This document shows positions 63,988 to 64,000 of a DNA stretch of 64,000 bases, in pieces (position 1 is the first letter of the stretch; each line of letters opens with the position of its first letter). The DNA is from Ornithodoros turicata (lineage: Eukaryota > Arthropoda > Arachnida > Ixodida > Argasidae), in assembly GCF_037126465.1 (NCBI RefSeq), contig NC_088201.1, forward strand, positions 82,736,273-82,800,272, given 5' to 3'. The notes under the pieces are model-generated. The model worked only from the letters and a program-made list of their open reading frames with translations, made no database searches and was not told the DNA's origin. Both the position numbers and the translations under genes were made by a program.

Positions 63988-64000
63988 ACAAATGTGCGAG

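Overview
This window looks like animal nuclear DNA, most likely arthropod and possibly an ixodid tick. It has no bacterial-style gene layout. It is almost wall-to-wall transposable-element debris: non-LTR retrotransposons, Penelope-like elements (PLEs), BEL/Pao, hAT, small foldback elements and tRNA-derived SINEs. I found no host gene, tRNA, rRNA or CRISPR array that I can defend. The species assignment is inference only.

Layout: 1-20 kb is old intergenic sequence with hAT-type repeats (1.97-5.74, 6.8-7.1, 7.5-8.6 and 18.6-19.1 kb), a SINE, non-LTR fragments (9.2-9.7 and 16.6-17.9 kb) and a large foldback (12.35-13.76 kb). 20.5-23.1 kb holds subterminal-type repeats and two BEL/Pao pieces in opposite orientation. 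24.2-27.3 kb is a nearly complete but mutated Penelope-like element with inverted terminal repeats. Next to it are a 211-bp palindromic MITE and an inverted pair of 287-bp tandem repeats carrying hammerhead-ribozyme cores (a retrozyme-type array, 27.56-28.88 kb). 32.3-59.2 kb is one old non-LTR retrotransposon (endonuclease plus reverse transcriptase) split by two nested elements. 59.6-64 kb holds another PLE remnant and a long non-LTR element with RNase H that runs off the window.

The centrepiece is the pair of nested elements. Element 1 (34525-44744, 10.2 kb) is a Polinton/Maverick (adintovirus-like) element. It has ~262-bp terminal inverted repeats beginning AGTAGTA, a perfect 6-bp target duplication (tccata), and genes for a DDE integrase with chromodomain, packaging ATPase (frameshifted), adenain-like protease, hexon-type major capsid protein, a probable minor capsid protein and several conserved small proteins. 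No protein-primed DNA polymerase B is present. Element 2 (45047-58123, 13.1 kb) also starts AGTAGTA and has a perfect 6-bp duplication (tctgtc), but it is one giant inverted repeat. Each ~6.5-kb arm carries the same small genes, including a putative Bcl-2-fold protein and a homologue of an element 1 protein.

The least expected signal is a spliced gene shared by both elements. In element 1, on the minus strand at 36.6-35.0 kb, I can place 13 internal micro-exons of 21-36 nt. All are multiples of three and all have phase-1 boundaries. Six are near-identical 24-nt Tyr/Pro exons in a 120-bp tandem array and three are 27-nt Pro-rich exons in an ~86-bp array. They lead to a terminal exon with a stop codon and AATAAA. 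The matching 3' end, with the same phases, occurs in element 2. Any subset of these exons could be skipped without changing frame, so the locus looks built for combinatorial protein variation. I know of no description of this in Polintons.
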